NCBI GenBank assembly: GCA_020217065.1
Contig: JAIWOB010000102.1
Location: 1 to 10,000 of the forward strand
Source: Chloroflexota bacterium
GTDB lineage: Bacteria > Chloroflexota > Anaerolineae > Anaerolineales > Villigracilaceae
Direction of reading: 5' to 3'
DNA: 10,000 nt
Below are positions 7,478 to 10,000 of the stretch, one piece after another (the stretch's first letter is position 1; every line of letters starts with the position of its first letter). The notes below the pieces were generated by a model, which was not told the origin of the DNA, searched no databases, and worked only from the letters and a program-made list of their open reading frames with translations. The position numbers and the translations under genes were made by a program.

Positions 7478-8017
7478 CTATCTTCCTTCGTCCATTTCCT
7501 TAAGAATGCTGTAAAGCAGCTCAAGCAAAACGGTCTTTACGCTGTCGCGTTCGGTCGCCACACAGGGCAGCAGTTTGACGGCGGCGTCAAGGCGAAGGGC
7601 GTGGCGCACATCTTCGAGTTCCCAAGCGTCTTCCATGTCCTGTTTATTGGCGGCGACGACAAAGGGAGTGGGGGCGTAAGCGCGAAAGGTTTCCAAAATG
7701 GAGCGCGCTTCGCGGAAGGTCTCCGGGCGGGTGCTGTCCACCATCACGATGAATCCCAGCATGCCTTCCGAGAGAATTTCCCACATGAAATCGAAGCGCT
7801 TCTGCCCCGGCGTCCCAAAGAGGTATAAAACCAGGTCTTCGTCCACCGTGATGCGCCCAAAATCCATCGCCACTGTGGTTGCCGATTTGACCGTGCGCTC
7901 TTCCTCCGAAGAGATTTTGCGCTCCGTTGCCACCACGTCAATTTCGCTGACAGACTGGATGAATTGAGTCTTGCCGGCGCTGAAGGGACCCGTGACGACC
8001 ATTTTTACCGTTTGCAT
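7478..8017 (-). CDS. CvnD/Rup-family small Ras-like GTPase
   Basis: This 179-residue protein is a single Ras-like G domain. G1 P-loop: GPFSAGKT at 10-17. G2: Thr47/Thr48 in SATTVAMDFG. G3: LYLFGTPGQKRF at 64-75, in which the usual aspartate of DxxG is glycine; this FGTPGQ form is typical of the prokaryotic CvnD-type GTPases encoded in actinobacterial conservons, so it is not a defect. G4: NKQD at 124-127. G5 region: PCVATERDS at 151-159. No lipidation signal or membrane segment is visible. These GTPases are molecular switches, usually encoded beside roadblock-type regulators or sensor proteins; here the neighbour is a PATAN protein 26 bp upstream, and no roadblock gene is in the window. The ATG at 8017 has GGAAGGA (8026-8032) about 8 bases upstream. 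The family assignment is strong; its effector is unknown, with the PATAN protein the best candidate. Confidence 0.94.
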   Translation of the reverse strand: MQTVKMVVTGPFSAGKTQFIQSVSEIDVVATERKISSEEERTVKSATTVAMDFGRITVDEDLVLYLFGTPGQKRFDFMWEILSEGMLGFIVMVDSTRPETFREARSILETFRAYAPTPFVVAANKQDMEDAWELEDVRHALRLDAAVKLLPCVATERDSVKTVLLELLYSILKEMDEGR

Positions 8018-8043
8018 AATTTCTATCCTTCCAACCGCGATGA

Positions 8044-8850
8044 TTACAAGGTGCGAATGCGTCCAATCAATTTATTGATGAGCGTCTTTTGTTCTTGTTT
8101 ATCCTGCCCCGGAATTTGTTTGGTAAGAGGCGGAGCGGCCGCCCCAGCCGGACGCACCATCTCCACCAGCCCCGCCTGTAACAAACCGTACACAATTCGC
8201 CGGATTTCGAGCTCGCTCAATTTATTCGTGCTGGCAATCTGGCGCATGGTGTTCTTGGGGTCCACAAACTTAACGACTTTCCATTCCTCTACGCTCAAGT
8301 TGACGTTCGTAAGCGGGCGGTCTGTAAATTTGAGCGCCATGTCGAGGCTGGGGATTTCATCCTGAAGCTGTTCCAACTCGCGCAGTTGGCGCGAACCTTC
8401 GATGATGATGTTTTCGAGGTCGAGTTTGACGCTGATACGCTCGTCCGGGGGCAGCATGTCGTTTTCGAAGCGAAAGACGCCCTCCACCCAGGTAAATAGT
8501 TTACGCACAATGCCGGTAAAATATTCCTGCAGGTTGAGAAGAATATCTTCCTGGGTGACGTAGCCGGCGTTAATCAGCAACAGCCCTAATTCCTTATCCG
8601 TCATTTGCCCGGCGCGTTCCACAATCGCCCTGTATTGATTGGCGTTAATTTTGTTGGCTTTATGCAAGATGGAAGCGAGGCTGCCGTCCTCTTTGCCGAG
8701 CCGCGCGTAAGCCAGTTTACCGCTGCGAAACGCCACTTGCGCCTGCTCCGAAGGACCGTCTAAAATCAGGGTTCCGGTCTTGCCGGCAAGATTAATCAGG
8801 TTGAGCAGTTGGGTAATCGTAAAATCGCGTAAATTTCCACGCAGAGCCAT
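8044..8850 (-). CDS. PATAN (DUF4388) domain protein with C-terminal winged-helix-like region
   Basis: This 268-residue protein opens with the characteristic PATAN/DUF4388 start (MALRGNLRDFTITQLLNLIN), followed by LAGKTGTLIL (21-30), VAFRSGKLAYARLG (39-52), LGLLLINAGYVTQEDIL (88-104) and a strand-rich GVFRFEND (124-131), so the domain covers about 1-150. Residues 185-232 (LSVEEWKVVKFVD, TMRQIAS, LEIRRIVYGLLQAGLVEMV) look like a winged helix. The tail from 233 is proline/alanine-rich, then basic. PATAN domains, first named for cyanobacterial PatA, are associated with gliding, pili and small-GTPase signalling and are thought to mediate protein interactions. The ATG at 8850 is chosen over an in-frame TTG at 8964 because AGAGGA sits 3 bases upstream, the family begins at this Met, and a promoter lies between the two. 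It heads the operon, with the GTPase 26 bp downstream. It is probably an adaptor or effector of that GTPase; DNA binding is possible but unproven. Confidence 0.92.
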   Translation of the reverse strand: MALRGNLRDFTITQLLNLINLAGKTGTLILDGPSEQAQVAFRSGKLAYARLGKEDGSLASILHKANKINANQYRAIVERAGQMTDKELGLLLINAGYVTQEDILLNLQEYFTGIVRKLFTWVEGVFRFENDMLPPDERISVKLDLENIIIEGSRQLRELEQLQDEIPSLDMALKFTDRPLTNVNLSVEEWKVVKFVDPKNTMRQIASTNKLSELEIRRIVYGLLQAGLVEMVRPAGAAAPPLTKQIPGQDKQEQKTLINKLIGRIRTL

Positions 8851-8935
8851 ATGTCCTCTGTAGCCGGGACATTGCAACAAGCCAAGCGCCGGCGGCAGAA
8901 AAGCCGCGCCCATTCGCAACACCGACAACGTAAAA

Positions 8936-8964
8936 ATTATACTTGCAAGAGGATAATGCGTCAA
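8936..8964 (-). promoter_or_regulatory. Sigma70-type promoter of the PATAN-GTPase operon
   Basis: On the minus strand, TTGACG (8964-8959) and TATAAT (8941-8936) are separated by exactly 17 bp, a near-consensus housekeeping promoter. Transcription would begin near 8929, leaving a leader of about 80 bases before the ATG at 8850. It rules out translation from the in-frame TTG at 8964, which overlaps the -35 box. It is the best promoter I can see in the window and could drive all seven downstream genes. Confidence 0.8.
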
Positions 8965-8994
8965 TTAAACGGGCTAACAGTCTTGTGAGGGCGC

Positions 8995-9034
8995 GCGTTC
9001 CCGTCCATTGTTGCGGCTCAAAAAGCGGGAACGC
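8995..9034. repeat. Perfect 9-bp inverted repeat upstream of the operon promoter
   Basis: GCGTTCCCG at 8995-9003 is matched by CGGGAACGC at 9026-9034, a perfect 9-bp inverted repeat around a 22-base loop. It lies 30 bp upstream of the -35 box of the PATAN operon and 39 bp after the stop of the SnoaL-like gene. There is no T-run on either strand after the stem, so it is not a standard rho-independent terminator. It could be a weak transcript hairpin ending the upstream gene or a binding site for a dimeric regulator with widely spaced half-sites. The rest of the 223-bp region between genes (8851-9073) shows no coding sequence. Confidence 0.6.
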
Positions 9035-9073
9035 CGCCCCAAAGACTGCGCGAATTTGAATTTCCGTAACTTG

Positions 9074-9502
9074 TTATCCTTTTGCGCCTTTATAAATGGA
9101 AGGAGTGCCCTCGTTCCATAAGACCTTTTGAGTGATTTCCGAAATTTTCCATTCCGGTCCTTGGGCGACTACCCTAAAGGTATACATGCAATGCGTGGTG
9201 AAACTTTCTTTATCGGTCTGCCGCCAAACTACCATGGAAGCGCGACAGGAAGCGGTGACGGAGTCGATGAACTTGATTTCGTAATTGCTCACCAAGTGTT
9301 GAATCTTCAAGGGCTCCAATCCCTCGCGGCGCAGACGCACATATTCCTTAACCGAGATTTTCTCCGGCGGCGTGCCGCGCAGGTCGGAATAATCCGCCAG
9401 GATGACGTCGGTGAAGCAGGATTGCAACCCGTCCCAATCCTTGACGTCGAAACTATTTGCAAAGTGCGCGATGAGTTCCTGAATTTTGAGCCTGTCTTCC
9501 AT
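9074..9502 (-). CDS. SnoaL-like / NTF2-fold protein
   Basis: This 142-residue protein matches the SnoaL-like (NTF2-fold) pattern: N-terminal helices with IQELIAHFANSFDVKDWDGL at 7-26, then CFTDVILADYSD (29-40) where the family has its first strand, followed by a cone of strands (HLVSNYEIKFID, ASMVVWRQ, THCMYTFRVV, EWKISEIT). Its length is normal for a one-domain member. Members include polyketide cyclases, steroid isomerases, dehydratases and non-enzymatic ligand-binding proteins, so the fold alone does not give a function. There is no signal peptide. The ATG at 9502 has only a distant AAAGG about 12 bases upstream. It begins 26 bp after the flavoprotein stop, so both are probably co-transcribed; a small-molecule redox or modification role together is conceivable but not shown. 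Confidence 0.88.
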   Translation of the reverse strand: MEDRLKIQELIAHFANSFDVKDWDGLQSCFTDVILADYSDLRGTPPEKISVKEYVRLRREGLEPLKIQHLVSNYEIKFIDSVTASCRASMVVWRQTDKESFTTHCMYTFRVVAQGPEWKISEITQKVLWNEGTPSIYKGAKG

Positions 9503-9528
9503 GTGCGTATTCTGCCTTTCTTTTTGGT

Positions 9529-10000
9529 TTACAAGTTTTCGAAAGCCGGACTTTCAAGGCTGGCGCACAGCCATTTTAGCGCCCCTTGCGCCACCGCGCG
9601 ACCGCTTGCAAAACATGCGGTCAAGAGATAACCGCCGGTGGGGGCTTCCCAATCCAACATCTCGCCCGCGCAAAAAACGCCGGGCATGGCGCGCAGCATC
9701 AGGTTTTCATCCAGCGCCTCAAAAGCGACTCCGCCGGCGCTGCTGATGGCTTCTTCGAGCGGACGAGGCGCAAGCAGCGGAATAGGCAGACGTTTTACAG
9801 AAGCCGCAATTCGGCTGGGAAAAGCGAAATCCTCTTTTGGAATAAATTCATAGAGCAGCCCCGCTTTTACGCCTTTCAAGCCAATTGTCTTTTCGAGATG
9901 CCGCGCCATCGAGCGCGAACCGCGCGGTTTGGACAATCTCTCCGCCAGCCATTCTTGAGAGCGGTCTGGCGCCATATCCAACTCGACGACGGCTTTCCCG
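9529..10000 (-). CDS. C-terminal part of a TIGR03862/HI0933-type FAD flavoprotein (5' end outside window)
   Basis: The frame is open through the right edge (first complete codon at 9999-9997) and ends at TAA, 9531-9529, giving 156 visible residues. The C-terminal block is characteristic: [18 protein letters not shown], then [19 protein letters not shown] followed by [19 protein letters not shown]. In HI0933/BaiN-like flavoproteins this region closes the FAD-binding Rossmann domain, with the [13 protein letters not shown] stretch contacting FAD; the [21 protein letters not shown] wording matches the TIGR03862 subgroup in particular. The N-terminal dinucleotide motif must lie beyond position 10000. 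An in-frame TTG at 9981 is not a real start because the reading frame and the family alignment continue upstream (GKAVVELDM). The physiological substrate of this subgroup is not established. The SnoaL-like gene follows 26 bp downstream. Confidence 0.92.
   Translation of the reverse strand, partial: GKAVVELDMAPDRSQEWLAERLSKPRGSRSMARHLEKTIGLKGVKAGLLYEFIPKEDFAFPSRIAASVKRLPIPLLAPRPLEEAISSAGGVAFEALDENLMLRAMPGVFCAGEMLDWEAPTGGYLLTACFASGRAVAQGALKWLCASLESPAFENL

Noticed and set aside
8851..8964. A longer PATAN protein starting from TTG at 8964
   Set aside because: The extension would contain the promoter's -35 and -10 boxes, and the family begins at the Met at 8850, which has its own ribosome site.

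Overview
This window looks like a chromosomal segment from a free-living bacterium, most plausibly a Chloroflexota (Anaerolineae-type) organism. That placement is an inference from gene content and protein style: a receptor with five tandem GAF domains, a PATAN/DUF4388 protein paired with a CvnD-like small GTPase, moderately GC-rich DNA and strong Shine-Dalgarno sites. No taxonomic marker gene is present. All nine recognisable genes lie on the minus strand, so transcription runs from high to low coordinates. I see no tRNA, rRNA, CRISPR array, insertion sequence or phage gene.

Reading in the direction of transcription: the right edge (9529-10000) carries the C-terminal part of an HI0933/TIGR03862-type flavoprotein, followed after 26 bp by a small SnoaL/NTF2-fold protein (9074-9502). 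A 223-bp intergenic region (8851-9073) follows. It holds a perfect 9-bp inverted repeat and a near-consensus sigma70-type promoter (TTGACG, 17 bp, TATAAT). This promoter drives a tight cluster: PATAN/DUF4388 protein (8044-8850), CvnD/Rup-type small GTPase (7478-8017) and alpha/beta hydrolase (6659-7456), with gaps of 26 and 21 bp.

After a 102-bp gap with a possible internal promoter comes a second tight cluster: a left-handed beta-helix protein (5279-6556), an acyl-ACP-reductase-like dehydrogenase (4172-5275), a response regulator with a degenerate GGDEF domain (3253-4158) and a long membrane-anchored PAS plus five-GAF sensor protein (1-3237, running off the left edge). Gaps are 3, 13 and 15 bp. 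The sensor is open for 1079 codons with no stop inside the window.

The unusual feature is the mix: a small-GTPase signalling pair, a response regulator with a probably non-catalytic GGDEF domain and a large GAF receptor, arranged around enzymes that could make or modify a lipid (an aldehyde-forming acyl-ACP reductase homologue, a beta-helix protein and a hydrolase). A regulated lipid or cell-surface function is a reasonable hypothesis, but it rests on proximity and family resemblance only.
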